NCBI GenBank assembly: GCA_963971425.1
Contig: OZ020524.1
Coordinates: forward strand, 11,101,845 to 11,165,844
Origin: Bryoerythrophyllum caledonicum
Lineage: Eukaryota > Streptophyta > Bryopsida > Pottiales > Pottiaceae
Length of the DNA: 64,000 nucleotides
Direction of reading: 5' to 3'
The notes beneath the pieces were generated by a model that was not told the DNA's origin, made no database searches, and saw only the letters and a program-made list of their open reading frames with translations. Numbering within the stretch: the first letter of the stretch is position 1; every line of letters starts with the position of its first letter. The translations under genes were made by a program, and so were the position numbers. Shown here piece by piece: positions 1 to 10,932 of this stretch.

Positions 1-540
1 AAGGGACCTCGAGGGTGCAGCCACCCTTCTTCACATGGATGAAGGAACCTCAAATGAATTCCGCGTCCAGAATCGGTACCCAAGGAGTAACGACGGCGAA
101 GGATTCTCCGATAAGGGTCCGGACGAAGTTTTGGAGGAAGCACAAGAGGGGCCTAGCGATGAAATACGTCAGGGAGTTGTTCCCGATAGCCTCCAGGAAG
201 AGCCCGCTACTACATCGGTGAAGTCACCGGGCCATCCCGCCGATAACCCATCTCACATGGAGTTTTCGTGGACACAAGTAATGAATGACCTTTCCCTCGG
301 CATTGCGGAGTCTTTACAGTCTTCGGTGGGACTATCTCAATTCGAGACCCCTAGTCATCATGTTGTGTTAGGGGGTACGGGGGAGACGAAATCCGGCATT
401 AAACCCCACCGTCTATCTTTCCCTCTGTCGAGTCAAGGTATTGAAAACCTGGACTCTACTGACAGTCCCCCGGTTGTTCCCACGAAGACTTGCGTGGCAC
501 CCTTGGAAACTCAGGAAATCCCCGAGAATCCTCCCTCTTC

Positions 541-850
541 GGAGTCTGATTACGCTTCTCCGCCACGGCCCGATAACCCTCCTAGCTCGCCAGTGCCCGA
601 TAACTCTGCTAGCCAGCCAGTGCCCGATAACTCTGCTAGCCCGCCAGAGCCCCATAATCATGCGAGACTGCCAGAAGCCGTTAAGTCTACTCCTCCGTCT
701 AATAGCCCTGCTCTTATTTCTGATCCCGATAACCTTGCTCCTCCGCCGAAGCCCGACAACCCTGCTCATCCGCCAGAGCCCGATAACCCTGCTCCTCCAC
801 CAGATTCTATTAAGCCTGCTCCTCCGCCAAAGTCCGATAGCCCTGCTCCA
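541..850 (+). repeat. Proline-rich coding repeat in the Ulp1-like gene
   Basis: Degenerate in-frame units of about 24-30 bp encode PDN-x-A-x-PPxP-like blocks (PDNSAS, PDNPAP and similar). Repeated cccgataac sequence lies at each unit start. It forms a disordered linker N-terminal to the peptidase core. Confidence 0.7.
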
Positions 851-1140
851 AAGGAGTTGGACCCCGAGGAGATCAGACTGACATTGCGCTTTATCAAAGA
901 AGCACAAGAATCTGGGATGACCAGTATTTGGGTTTATCCTGGACTCGAAGAGCATGTTTAGAACGGAAGGGAAGGACGGAAGGCGGCGTATACGTGCATG
1001 TTGGAGGAGAATCGCGGAGTATGTACGTCAGACTATGTGTCCTGGGAGAAAGAGCCCTCGCTCTGCTACGAAGCCGAGGAGCATGATGCATCCACGATAG
1101 AGAAGAACCTCGGTATTATTGTGGAGGTCCTAAAACTCAG

Positions 1141-1230
1141 GTGAGTATCGTCGTCTATGTTATCGTGTTCTCCGACACCTGCTGTTTATTGGCACCTGTT
1201 GTCTAACGTCCGTTTTCTTGTGAATTGCAG
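1141..1230 (+). other. Spliceosomal intron in the Ulp1-like gene
   Basis: Donor CAG/GTGAGT and acceptor TGAATTGCAG/GCC bound a 90-nt segment. Removing it keeps the reading frame from a Lys-Leu-Arg end into Pro-Arg-Phe. It shows the element evolved in a splicing eukaryote. Confidence 0.75.
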
Positions 1231-2255
1231 GCCTCGTTTTATTCACCCGAAGGACCTGACTGGAGGTATGAGGTTTTTTGGTCCAGACCTTCGGCAAGCC
1301 GTGGATGTCTCGCTTGCACTACAGGACTGGCATTGCGTGCTAAAGGACAAGCGGGAAATAGAAGGCACATTTCTGGATTTCCTCCATAGGCATGTCGTCT
1401 ACAGGGCGAATGAGCATGTTCGAATCCAGTATCATCACACGGACAATTGGTTATCCACGACCTTGCAGTGTTGTATGGCGGATGAAGGGAAGGATTGAGA
1501 TGACATCGTGAGCTTTCTCAGCCGCTCGTTCTGTAGCACCACCAAGACGCCGAATACCCTTATGGTCCCTTACCACGATAAGGGTCACTGGAGCGTATTT
1601 GTCGTGGAGCAAAGGCGAACGTATCACCTGGACCCAGCGAAAGGCATGCACAAGGGTCGGGAAGTGGACAACTTCATCTTCCTTGTACACATGGGATGGG
1701 CAAACGCGAAGGGCGTGAGGATCGGATCTCGAAGTTGGACTGGTCACTGAATGGCAGAGTCGATCGCCGATAAGGTTGCCACTGCCTAATCAGAATGAAA
1801 GCTGGGAGTGTGGTTTCATGGCAGGCTTGGCCTTCTGGCAGTACCTTATTGCACGTGGTGGGCGCAAAGAGGCGGAGGAGAAAACCGTGATAATGGGGAC
1901 AAAATATTTGAACTGGGACGGGAAGAAGGCGTACCAATGGTTCATGCAAGCGCTCTACACGGATATTGTCGCACCGCTTCCGTTCCACGATGCCCTTAAT
2001 CTATGTGGTCAGGATACGGTGCAGTTCGGAAGCGGAAGTCCGGACGTAGTTTTCGTGGAAGCCGATACAGAGACGGCGAAGAAAAAGGAAGTCCCAGTTC
2101 TCGGTATTTCGGAGACAGTGGGGGATCGTGCACTTCAGTGCTTCAGCGTGCTCACAAACCCACTAGTGACTCGAGGAAGGCGGAAGAAGTCAACCGCGCC
2201 AAAAAGCCCGAAAAAATCGAGAAAACCGAAGGGTACCACCAAGATGAAGAAGTAG

Positions 2256-2632
2256 CAATAAGGGGGGGGTGTTGTACACAGGCGATAGACTCTAGGAATT
2301 TGTACAGATTAATAGGATGCCGATGTTGTACATTTCATTCATTGTAAATGACAAATTTTTCGATAGTGTACATAAACGGAATTTGAGACCCTCTTGCAGA
2401 GGCCTGTAAGCGGAACTTAAAATCCAGTCTTTGCCAATTATATTGAATGTTGAGTTTTAACTTCATAACTAAAGAAATATAACTTCATTAAAAATTTCAG
2501 TCACTACATGGAACTTAATCTAAGAGCATCTTATCGGCAATATTCCACCGATAAGATTACTAATGGTTATTGGCGCAGATTAGCAGCTAAAATCCTCTGC
2601 CCTTTATACTCAACCACATCGGAGCCGATAAC
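2256..2632. other. Intergenic spacer between convergent MULE genes, with an inverted repeat
   Basis: This AT-rich spacer separates the 3' ends of the Ulp1-like and transposase genes and presumably holds both polyadenylation regions. It contains a perfect 10-bp inverted repeat, ATCTTATCGG (2528-2537) and CCGATAAGAT (2548-2557), with a 10-nt spacer. No ORF is supported. Confidence 0.55.
2528..2557. repeat. Perfect 10-bp inverted repeat containing CCGATAA
   Basis: The arms ATCTTATCGG and CCGATAAGAT are perfectly complementary around a 10-nt loop. The core CCGATAA/TTATCGG occurs many times elsewhere in the same element. It could be a protein-binding palindrome or an RNA hairpin at the convergent 3' ends. 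Confidence 0.6.
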
Positions 2633-3889
2633 CTAAGTCGTTTCTTGAGTTAGTCTTTCGCTAGCTGGAACGGACCTCACCCAAAAACCTCTGGAATCCA
2701 GGAAGTTATGCAACCTTTGGAGCCTCATTCCAAGACCGTCTTCATTTGTGGGGAGCGGTGGAGCTATCTCCTGGAGTGGATGAAGCATTCCGGCTTCGAT
2801 TTCAGCCTCCAACCTTGAGAGGGTGGCGTCGGTGTTGCGCAAAGCTGCATCCAAGTGCCTTGCCAACAACGGCTGCCGATAAGCCTTGTCGAGTAGCTTC
2901 AGGACAAGCTGATGCATACGATCAAAGTCGCATACCCATGTCTCCCCTAATTCTCGAAGGTTGGAAGCCACTGGGATTACATCTCCGGTTTCGGTATCGG
3001 AGGGGACACCATTATCGGGGAAGCCCTTGGTATTCGGGTGTCGACCATTGTCTTGGCGGAGGAGATTCGTCATTCCACCTTGGATTGTGCCACGAAGGGA
3101 GCCCAGATATCTAGCAATTTTTCCTCCGCCAGGTCCGGTCTTGTCATTTTCAGGACCTTAACCTGGTGCTTACAAATGTTACCTTTCTGGGAATGAACAC
3201 ATTGGCAGACAGCCCATTCGGTGCACGGATTGTATATCGTATACGTAAGGTGTCTCCTATTCGAGGATTTAACGTATGCAGGACCTCCCGACCACTCGGG
3301 CAAGGTGACCACATTATCGGGAATTGTATTTGCTTGGTTGATTGCATTGACCATGATCTGCCGCTGCCTCTTGTTCTTTATAAAACCGTTCAGCTTACAC
3401 CAGTGACTATAATCATACTTCTTGATGACATTTCCTGTGAGCTCATAAATAAACCAGTCCATCCTTCGGCCGATAAGCTTCCTTTTGGATTGCCGGAGCA
3501 CTGCTTTCATGTTAGAATGGTATGATTCGATTGCTGCAGTGGTGTCCTGGCTAGCATGGGGGATTTTCGGGAGACCGGAAATTTTGATTTTCGGGAGCCA
3601 TTCCTTATCGAAGTACTTCCTGTATGCATCAGCGTCTGGCAAAAGATCCTTAGCTTTGCCTTAGACGTGCTGCACCCACTCTACCAAATTCCACACCTTA
3701 TCGCCGGGAGCTCTCGTGGAAGGGTCTTGGAAGTCACTTGGTGTCTCTCATACGTACATAAGTGAGCCCACAATTTGCAAGGCTCCGGCCCTCGTCTCCA
3801 TGTCTTTCAACTTAGCACATGCATTCTTTTGCCACGCTCGACGAACATGCCAGAGACATAGAAATAGATGCGAGTGCGGCCAAACCTCC

Positions 3890-3968
3890 CTGCGATAACC
3901 CGACAAGCCGATAAGTACAACTCGCTGAAGCCCATCACCCAATAACGTAAGAATGCTAAATCGCTTAC
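3890..3968 (-). other. Intron 3 of the MULE transposase
   Basis: Donor CG/GTAAGC, acceptor TTATCGCAG/GGAG; 79 nt. Splicing joins NEINSLR to EVWPHSHLFLCLWH, restoring the expected spacing between the second Asp and the C-x-W-H block. Confidence 0.8.
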
Positions 3969-4168
3969 CGAAGAGAGTTGATCTCATTATCGGCGTCGTC
4001 AAGTACAAAGGCAGTGGGTCTCCAGTCCGGCCTTATCTCCACCAACTTCTGCTTCAGAGCGCGCATCCAAGGCACAAGATCTGTTTGTTTGGATTTCGCA
4101 GTGATCACGAAAGCCACTGGAACCTTGTTTCTCCACTCGTCGAATACCATCATCGTGAAGAGCGGATA

Positions 4169-4261
4169 CTGGACACGCAAACAAGAAATTAAGCGGTATG
4201 GGAGTGAGTGCTTCTAATCTCTAGAAGGACCTTACGCAAACCACGGTATAGGTATGTGTAC
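4169..4261 (-). other. Intron 2 of the MULE transposase
   Basis: Donor AAG/GTACAC, acceptor GTGTCCAG/TATCCG; 93 nt. Splicing joins TFATNNKK to YPLFTMMVFDE, the arrangement expected in the MULE catalytic domain. Confidence 0.75.
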
Positions 4262-5009
4262 CTTTTTGTTGTTCGTTGCGAATGTCCCGTCTATAGCAAT
4301 AATGTTTTCGTGACTGTATTTCAGCATCATGTGCGTCTGAAATGGGGTTTGAATCCCAATGACGAAGGGTACGTTATCGGCATTCAGTACTCCGTTAACC
4401 TTGCTGCCCGGGTCTTGATAGTAAAAAACCGTACCTCGGTTTTCTCTTACCCACATTCTCACACTCTCAACATTGTTGTCGTGTTTCTTGTATAGTTCCT
4501 ACGCACGGACTCCGCATATGTTGCGGATGTCCTCCATGCTAAGGAAACAATCCCGAGAAGGCGTAAGAGTGCCCTCATCGCATGCCTTCAGTACCAGCTT
4601 CTGGTGCTTCTGTATTATAGCTGCCATCGGAACTTGCTCCTCAAATTGTCTGAGAACCCAAAGCCTTACTTCCTCCGACATGTACTTCCGAAAGCGGAGC
4701 TTTCGCCTCTGCACATTGTCCTTATCGTGGACAATAAGGCCCTGTGTGTCGACATGTTCCGAGCAAAAGTACCCTATCTCGGCGATATATGGGAGGAAAT
4801 AGTACCTCTTTACGTAGAATCCACTTTGGCAATCCACTTTCATAGACCCCCCTTCCTTCGCATCCATGGCACGAGGGCCTTTCTGGCCAGCGCCGGAAGT
4901 AAGTTGTTTCCCTTTTTGATTGTATTTTGATGGCGTTGGTGTCATTTCGGGCGTGATAGATTGGATCTTGTCCCTGTTGTCTTCGGGACCGTATTGACAA
5001 CGCCATCTG

Positions 5010-5121
5010 CTTATCGGGAATGACCATTAGAGATACGTGCAGTACTGAAGAAATATTACAGCACAGCCAATAAGCAGATAAACCATGCATATCGTGATAT
5101 CAGAGGTCGAGATTCACTTAC
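5010..5121 (-). other. Intron 1 of the MULE transposase
   Basis: Donor GTAAGTGA after the CG of a split codon, acceptor ending CGATAAG; 112 nt. Splicing keeps the frame and joins two Cys-containing segments. The acceptor is less certain than for the next two introns. Confidence 0.5.
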
Positions 5122-5642
5122 CGCTGGTACTCGATGTGGCAGTTTCACCGATAGTGCATCTTCTCGCCGACGTTTGTGGGGTCGTTCTTGTCGCGGACGA
5201 AGGTAGTCTCGACGTCCTTTCGGCCAGACTGCTCACCCTCCAGGAAATCCAAGACCCTATCCCAAGGAATGTAGGCGATAAGCTTGGACTGCTTCCTCTT
5301 AGATAATTGCGGATCCTCTACAAACCTCGTATCATTCTCGGCCTCCATGTTCCACCTAAGACATTTCCATGTCAAAATTCCTGGAGGAGGGTTCTGTAAT
5401 GAATCGCGCATCCGAAGAACCTTGTGATCGTGTTTCTTCAGGTAGTCTGCATGCGGGCCTTCCCGAAACGCGGCATCAAGGTCCTCCACCCCCTTCTCAC
5501 GCACGCCAGCCGATTTCTTTCTCCCTTGACGCCTCCATTTCTTCCCTGTTGCCCCGTTATCAGCAACGGTTGGTGCCGCTATCGCGCCAGAATTCCCATT
5601 CGGCCTGTCCTGGATGGGGAGATTGAGATCGAGGAACTCCAT

Positions 5643-5907
5643 TCACACAGATACAAGCACTCCCCTTCCGGGAGGGTGTTACACGACACAATAGATGGTG
5701 CGAAAGACGCCGCCGATCGCAAACGATGTCGATGACACTTCGCACCGGCATCCGCCGAGAAGGGCGGGTCATTCTGGAGTACACGTGGCGGGGGGAGAAG
5801 GGGCTTTCGGTGATCCGAAGAAGGCGGGGGGAGAAGGGGGTAGGGTTTTTCGTGGGAAGAAACAGGGCCCTGACATTGCGAACCCGGATTGGCTGTAGTG
5901 ACCGGGC
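5643..5907 (-). promoter_or_regulatory. Upstream region of the MULE transposase, possibly terminal repeat
   Basis: A GC-rich segment upstream of the transposase ATG, with purine runs (ggcggggggagaag appears twice, near 5788 and 5823). It is where the element's promoter and terminal inverted repeat should lie. The opposite terminus is outside the window, so the repeat cannot be confirmed. It ends abruptly where the LINE sequence begins at about 5908. Confidence 0.35.
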
Positions 5908-8735
5908 CACATACACACCATCCCCGCCCCCCAACATACATCTCCAAAAACCCTACCACATATCCCATTAATAACATCATACGCCATAAACATATCCAAC
6001 ACAAAGACACAAATAACATACAAAACACATACACAAAATATTTATGCCAATGGCAATACAATGATAACACATACAATAAATGGCTCCATCAAAGAGACTT
6101 ATTTCCAAGGCACGACACCAATACCTCCACACATAATACCAAAAAATTAAAACAATACTACCAAAAAACCCAAAACAAAACATACTCAGATATCATCCCA
6201 GCCCACCACCCACAAGAACAACTTCCAGACTCAAGATCCGTAACACCACCCGTAATTATTCCACTCTTAAACATTTACACAATAGAATGCAACCCCGAAA
6301 AAGACATCCTTACATCCTCAAACACAATTCAAATAGATAACGATCAAGCACATCTATATGAAAAAAATGGCCGACACTTACACACCATCCCCATTACGCG
6401 ACTCCAATGGTTATGGAATCAGTACAATACAAAATTACAAACCCCTACAAACATAGAACCAACGACCCAACCCTTTGAAACTGAACTAATCTAGTTATAC
6501 CAAAGGTATAAATACCGAATACCAAAGGTATAAATACCGAATACCAAAAATTGACCCCCTAAAAATGCACAATACACAATACCCACTCCCATTTTAGACT
6601 CACTAATCTCATCCTTTAACATTGAACAATCATATCTTTCTTCCCCGGTCACATGTTCTACCAAACTAAAAAAATTCTACTCACCGTATGAAAGAGACAA
6701 AATATTCAGATCCCTAGGAAAGGCCTTTGACTATAAATGGACCGGCAATGGTATAGCTCACCCCCACAACGAGAAGGATATGGAACAAGCAATACATTGG
6801 GCTCGACTTGCCGCCAAACAAGATCCAAAGAATACAAATACAATCATCATCATACCAAACAACAACTGGTACCAAAACAACAACCTACATTCAAACCCAT
6901 TTTCAGACTCCCATATCATTGCATTATTTGAAGCAGACACAATACCATATGGAGAACCTACTATTCCACACGAGCTAATAAAACCCCGAATCGAGCCATC
7001 TATACTACAAATAATATGCGTCAATCATCAAAACCAAACCCTCGGATCCCTCGAACAACTTGCGGAACTCACCTCCATAACAGACAACCTAGGCATACAC
7101 TGACCATACACAAAACTGGCCCCACCAACACCTACACAAACCCCTGTAAACAAAAGTAAAAAATGGTCAAAACTAAACTATGTCAACAACACAATAGACT
7201 ACTCCGTCACACCTCCTCCTCTCCCAGACTATCCAACTCATACCACACCAAAATTTAACCCTGCACACAGTTATTACACCGACGACTCTTTTAAACCACC
7301 AGAAGAAATTAGCCCGGGCTCTTGGCACAGAGAAAAAGCTGGCTGTGGTATATATAATTCTACCAAAGAAATTAAACTAGCCAAAAGACTCCATGGACTA
7401 CAAAATATCCTCAGAGGAGAACTCATGGCCATTCACAAAACACTACAAATTATCACAACAAAATACAATAATGAACCCGCACATATATTCACAGATTGCA
7501 TAAATGCACTTTACCTACTAAACACTCAAATAACACACCCCACCCTCCACAATAGCCACCCCGACCAAATCATATTAACATCAATGGTCCAAATGTTACA
7601 AAACCGTACACAAATCACAACCCTTCATAAAGTGAGAGCCCATGCAAACATTGATGGCAACGAACAAGCAGACAAATTAGCTAAAGAAGGCCGAGAAAAA
7701 ACACATAAAAATGCCAAAGACCCACACGAGCATGCCCATGCTACCCCATACTACTTTCACAAAGAAGAATGGCCTTCCAAAGAAGATACCCCCGACAAAG
7801 GCCCAATTAGATTTTTGGGCAAATATTTCAAAAAACAAGACCTCTACAACAACCTAGATGCTATCTCAGAAAACATTTCTAACATAGAAAAATGGACTAA
7901 CAATAATGACATAGACAATGAACTCTCTACAAACTTTTGGAAAAACCCCATCATCTCAGACTCGCAAACAACATGCCTCATCAAATTCCGTACTGGTTAG
8001 TATATGGGAAACACTCGCAAACAACTCTTCTTTGGAATAGAAAGATTTCCATCCATAACATGCCCCATATGCCCCTCAACGGACCCCGACACATGGCTCC
8101 ATGTTCTAATCAAATGCCAAAACCACCACATACACTCACTAATTGTTAAAAGACATAATAAAGCGGTATGGGAAGTCCGAAAACTAATCACCTCCTACAA
8201 TAAATCAAGATGCTTTATACTAATGAACGCCGGCACTTTTAATAACAACCCACAAGAAAATACGGTCCCCCCTTGACTACTCCCATGCTCATGTATGACC
8301 CAAAGATGTCATTGCAACGCTAGGCTCAAACCAGACATACTTTGTGTTAAAGGCTTACCATATAATGACCCACCACCCGTTAACATCAACCAAGATTACA
8401 CCATTCAATTCATTGAATTCACATACTGCAACGATAGATTTTCCCCGGAAACAATCCAAAATAAAATTGATAAATACCAACCCCTTATTGACGACATCAT
8501 TGCCCTCGGATGGAATGTTGACCCCCTTATTGTAATCACATCCGGCACTCGCGCCACCACCTTTATCCCATCTATGAAAACTCTTGAAGATGCCTTCAAG
8601 ATACCCACTGAAACAATTAAAACCACCTTTAAAAACATTAACACCATAGCTATTCAATATGCCATGTCCATTCTTCTGCATAAACGCAAAATTGAAAACA
8701 ACCAAACCCTCCCCGATACACAAGACCCCCCTTGA
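5908..8735 (+). pseudogene. LINE protein C-terminal half (RNase H, CCHC-like, endonuclease-like), copy 1
   Basis: The whole length follows one frame homologous to 11159-13965. Nonsense changes against copy 2 are TAG at 6492 (Trp), TGA at 7102 (Arg), TAG at 7998 (Gln) and TGA at 8274 (Trp), mostly G-to-A or C-to-T transitions. The RNase H segment (7270-7690) has YTDDS where copy 2 has YTDGS, and RGELMAI where copy 2 has RAELMAI. The CPIC...H...C knuckle (8059-8118) and the KPDI...E...K-x2-KYQPL endonuclease-like block (8328-8490) remain. The Glu of FIEFTY (8415-8417), Val in copy 2, is retained here. Confidence 0.8.
6498..6541 (+). repeat. 22-bp tandem duplication within LINE copy 1
   Basis: Two identical 22-bp units (6498-6519 and 6520-6541, each beginning taccaaaggtataaatacc) stand where copy 2 has one. 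A nearby 1-nt deletion in an A-run (near 6558) gives a net change of +21, so the downstream frame is restored. Confidence 0.8.
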
Positions 8736-8978
8736 ACTTTCCCCCCCACCTTGAGTTTATGACTAGTTGGTTTTTGGTTTGTGATTGCTTGCTCGGTTGG
8801 TGGTTGATTAGTTGGCTTGTTGCTTAATTAGAGATTGGTTGGATGGTTGGTCGGCTTGGGGTTCTTTGGCTACTTGTTACATAGTGTCTATCTTCGAGAG
8901 AAGGGAGTAGTTCCAACTTGCTTTTCCTTGTCTAGTGGGCATGGTCTTAGTAAGTGGAACGTGCAGACACTCTACTCA
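8736..8978 (+). other. 3' UTR of LINE copy 1
   Basis: GT-rich, with repeated ggttgg motifs, ending in a segment (ctttggctacttgttacata... to ...gggcatggtcttagta) closely shared with copy 2 at about 14149-14236 and, in its last part, with the fragment at 54442-54538. Non-coding. Confidence 0.7.
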
Positions 8979-9004
8979 CGCCACCCCCCCTTCGGGGGCC
9001 GGCG
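8979..9004 (+). other. Conserved 3'-terminal LINE hairpin (TTCG loop), copy 1
   Basis: cgcc...ccccc-TTCG-ggggg...ggcg folds as a stem capped by a C(TTCG)G loop, followed directly by a TTC-rich tail. The same structure with a different stem sequence is found in copies 2 and 3. Confidence 0.65.
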
Positions 9005-9018
9005 TTATTCTTCTTCTT

Positions 9019-10932
9019 ATCACAGATCAATACAATAACATTCTAACTAACCCCGAAGACATTGCGAATGAAATATTCAACCAACAACCAAAAACCAATA
9101 GACCAACAGTACCAACATGCAACTACCAACTACAACATCAAAACAAATGTACATGTGCAGTACGCCAATATCCATGGCATGACCTTGATGGATATACCCT
9201 GGAGAAAAGAGGTGAACCAGAAATCCCACTACATCAATACTTTAATAGAGCCACATACGACACATGCCTTCAAAATCTTGGTAACAACAAAGCCCTAGGC
9301 CCTGACCGCATACCAAATTCAATACTCAAAAACATGCCTCCAAGATTTCATAAATTATTATTCCTATTTTTCTCTCACTGCTATAAACAAAAACAAATAC
9401 CGACCTCATGGAAATCAAGTGCAACAATATTACTATACAAAAAAAGTAAGCCATCTATACTACCCAACCATAGACCAATTGCACTAGCTAACACAATATA
9501 CACATACTTCACTAGTACACTCACCTTTATACTATTCTCATACGGCAAAAAATTCAAAATCCTACATGATAGCCTAGAAGGATTTAGAGCAGAGAGAAGC
9601 ACCGCTCGACAAATACAAACTATAATAGCTGCACTAGAAGACGCAAAATTCACTAACCAAGATATATACATATTATATGTTGATTTTAAAAACGCCTTTG
9701 GTTCAATAGACCATGCCCGACTTCTAGCAATAATAATGGACCTTGGCTACCCAAAAGATGCCACTACACTCGTAGGAAACATTTACTCCCAGTCATCCAC
9801 TTACTATATTGGTGAACACTTTGGGAAAACAAAACCCATACCTATACAAAGAGGAACCATACAAGGATACACCCTTAGCCCATATCTATTCATTATATTC
9901 TTAGAACCACTACTTAGATGGCTAGAACGAGGCAACAACGGATAGACGTTTGGCACATCACAAGTCACAATAAACTCTGCCGCATAATCAGATGACCTCG
10001 CCATCATAACTAACAAAATCAAACATATACAAATACAACTCAATAAAATTGATAGATACTGTAAATGGGCTGGTATGGACGTAGGTGTTCCAAAATGTGC
10101 TGCTACCGGATGTCCAAACAAATCCAAATTAAACCCTACCACTTTCAAAGCCCTAATACAAGCCTCTAACATTAATTACCGCAATCAATCAATCCCCACA
10201 CTACACCAAAATGAGCCATACATATACCTAGGTATAATTCTTGTCCCCTCACTAAAATGGAAAATCCAAATCCACGCTACAACCACGAAACTCATCAAAC
10301 AATGCAAAGAACTAACAACCTACCCGGCCACCATGAAACAAAAACTAAAAATGGTTGATACTATACTACGCCCAGGCGTGGCATACAGTTTCTATGGTGT
10401 ACCATACTCTATGCCAGCTATCAAAAAACTTGATCAAAAAATAATAGCCATACAAAAAACCATATGTGGGTTACCAAAATGTATGTCAAACGCAATAACC
10501 AAACTCCCATATAACCTATTTGGACTAGAAGCTTTCTCCCTCAAAATTGCATATCTCAGATGTATGGGCGAACAACTACAAAATGCGTCAAACGATAAAG
10601 GAAGACTTGGAAAAATATACAATGGATTAACTCAATATGTACTTGCCCAATACGGTGGCGCCGAGTACATACCCAGAATTTAAAAAAGTGACTGCATAAG
10701 ATCTCCAATAACACGAACATTTTTCTTATTGAAACATATAGCTAAAGCCCACCTTAAAAGTACGCTTCCAAACTTCCTCATTAATCCTACATCACTAGAA
10801 ATATTATGGCACTAAGAAACACTAAACCACAACACACTCAATGCCCAACTCTCCCAAAAGCTTCTACAAAAATTCCTCTCTAAAAATATTTTTGAACTAA
10901 CCCAAATTACGTTACCTAATGGCACACACATC
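9019..10932 (+). pseudogene. LINE reverse transcriptase domain, copy 2 (interrupted)
   Basis: Reverse transcriptase of a non-LTR element. RT motifs in order: NNKALGPDRIPNSIL (finger), HRPIALANTIY, YVDFKNAFGSIDH with the first catalytic Asp (9682), RGTIQGYTLSPYLF, and SDDLAIITN holding the catalytic Asp pair (9991-9996), then a thumb region to 10680. Stops occur at 9943 (TAG), 9985 (TAA, exactly at the Tyr expected before SDD), 10681 (TAA) and 10813 (TAA). The frame is the same as the intact stretch that follows, so these were one protein. Copy 2 therefore cannot make RT without readthrough. K, N, T and I dominate, reflecting A/C-rich coding DNA. Confidence 0.85.

Larger units (their letters stand above)
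35..2255 (+). pseudogene. Ulp1-like C48 cysteine peptidase gene of a Mutator-like element (decayed)
   Basis: Ulp1/SENP peptidases cleave SUMO-like modifiers; copies captured by plant MULEs have no settled role. The gene runs in from the left edge. A proline-rich N-terminal region is followed by a 90-nt intron (1141-1230) and the peptidase core. Visible catalytic residues are His in DKGHW (codon 1586), Asp in YHLDP (1631), Gln in NQNES (1791) and Cys in WECGF (1809), in the correct C48 order. Exon 1 stays in one frame across a TAG at 959-961, the splice junction preserves the frame (codon split AG/G), a TGA sits at 1496-1498, and a frameshift falls near 1735-1750, just before the Gln/Cys block. 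The C-terminus is Lys-rich and basic. It converges on the transposase at 2633-5642, so both probably belong to one element. Family assignment is firm; present function is unlikely. Confidence 0.8.
2633..5642 (-). pseudogene. Mutator-like (MULE) DDE transposase with SWIM zinc finger, four exons, decayed
   Basis: MULE transposases cut and insert DNA through an RNase H-fold DDE core. Exons, in transcription order, are 5642-5122, 5009-4262, 4168-3969 and 3889 to about 3070. The triad is visible: Asp in AIDGTF (codon 4289-4291), Asp in VLDDAD (3998-4000) and Glu in AAIESYH (3526-3528), with the usual CLWHVRRAW block in exon 4 and a SWIM finger CQC...CKH near 3170-3215. In-frame stops are TGA 5145, TAG 4499, TGA 3748 and TAA 3661. 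A 1-nt shift near 3070-3085 moves the last ~140 residues to another frame. The protein begins MEFLDLNLP, resembling a plant EAR repression motif. The family call is secure; the gene is dead as read. Confidence 0.85.
5908..9018 (+). mobile_element. Non-LTR retrotransposon (LINE), copy 1, 5'-truncated
   Basis: From 5908 the sequence aligns with copy 2 from about 11159 to its 3' end. It keeps the C-terminal half of the LINE protein, a GT-rich 3' UTR, a TTCG-loop hairpin (8979-9004) and a short TTC tail ending about 9018. The 5' truncation abuts MULE sequence, as expected from incomplete target-primed reverse transcription. The coding strand is A/C-rich, unlike the flanking MULE. Confidence 0.85.

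Noticed and set aside
413-955. 180-codon minus-strand open frame
   Set aside because: Antisense shadow of the Pro-rich repeat of the Ulp1-like gene; low-complexity Arg/Ser composition.
9943-10815. Alternative genetic code with TAA/TAG as Tyr
   Set aside because: Other genes here end normally at TAA/TAG and the LINE itself ends at TAA; pseudogenisation is simpler.
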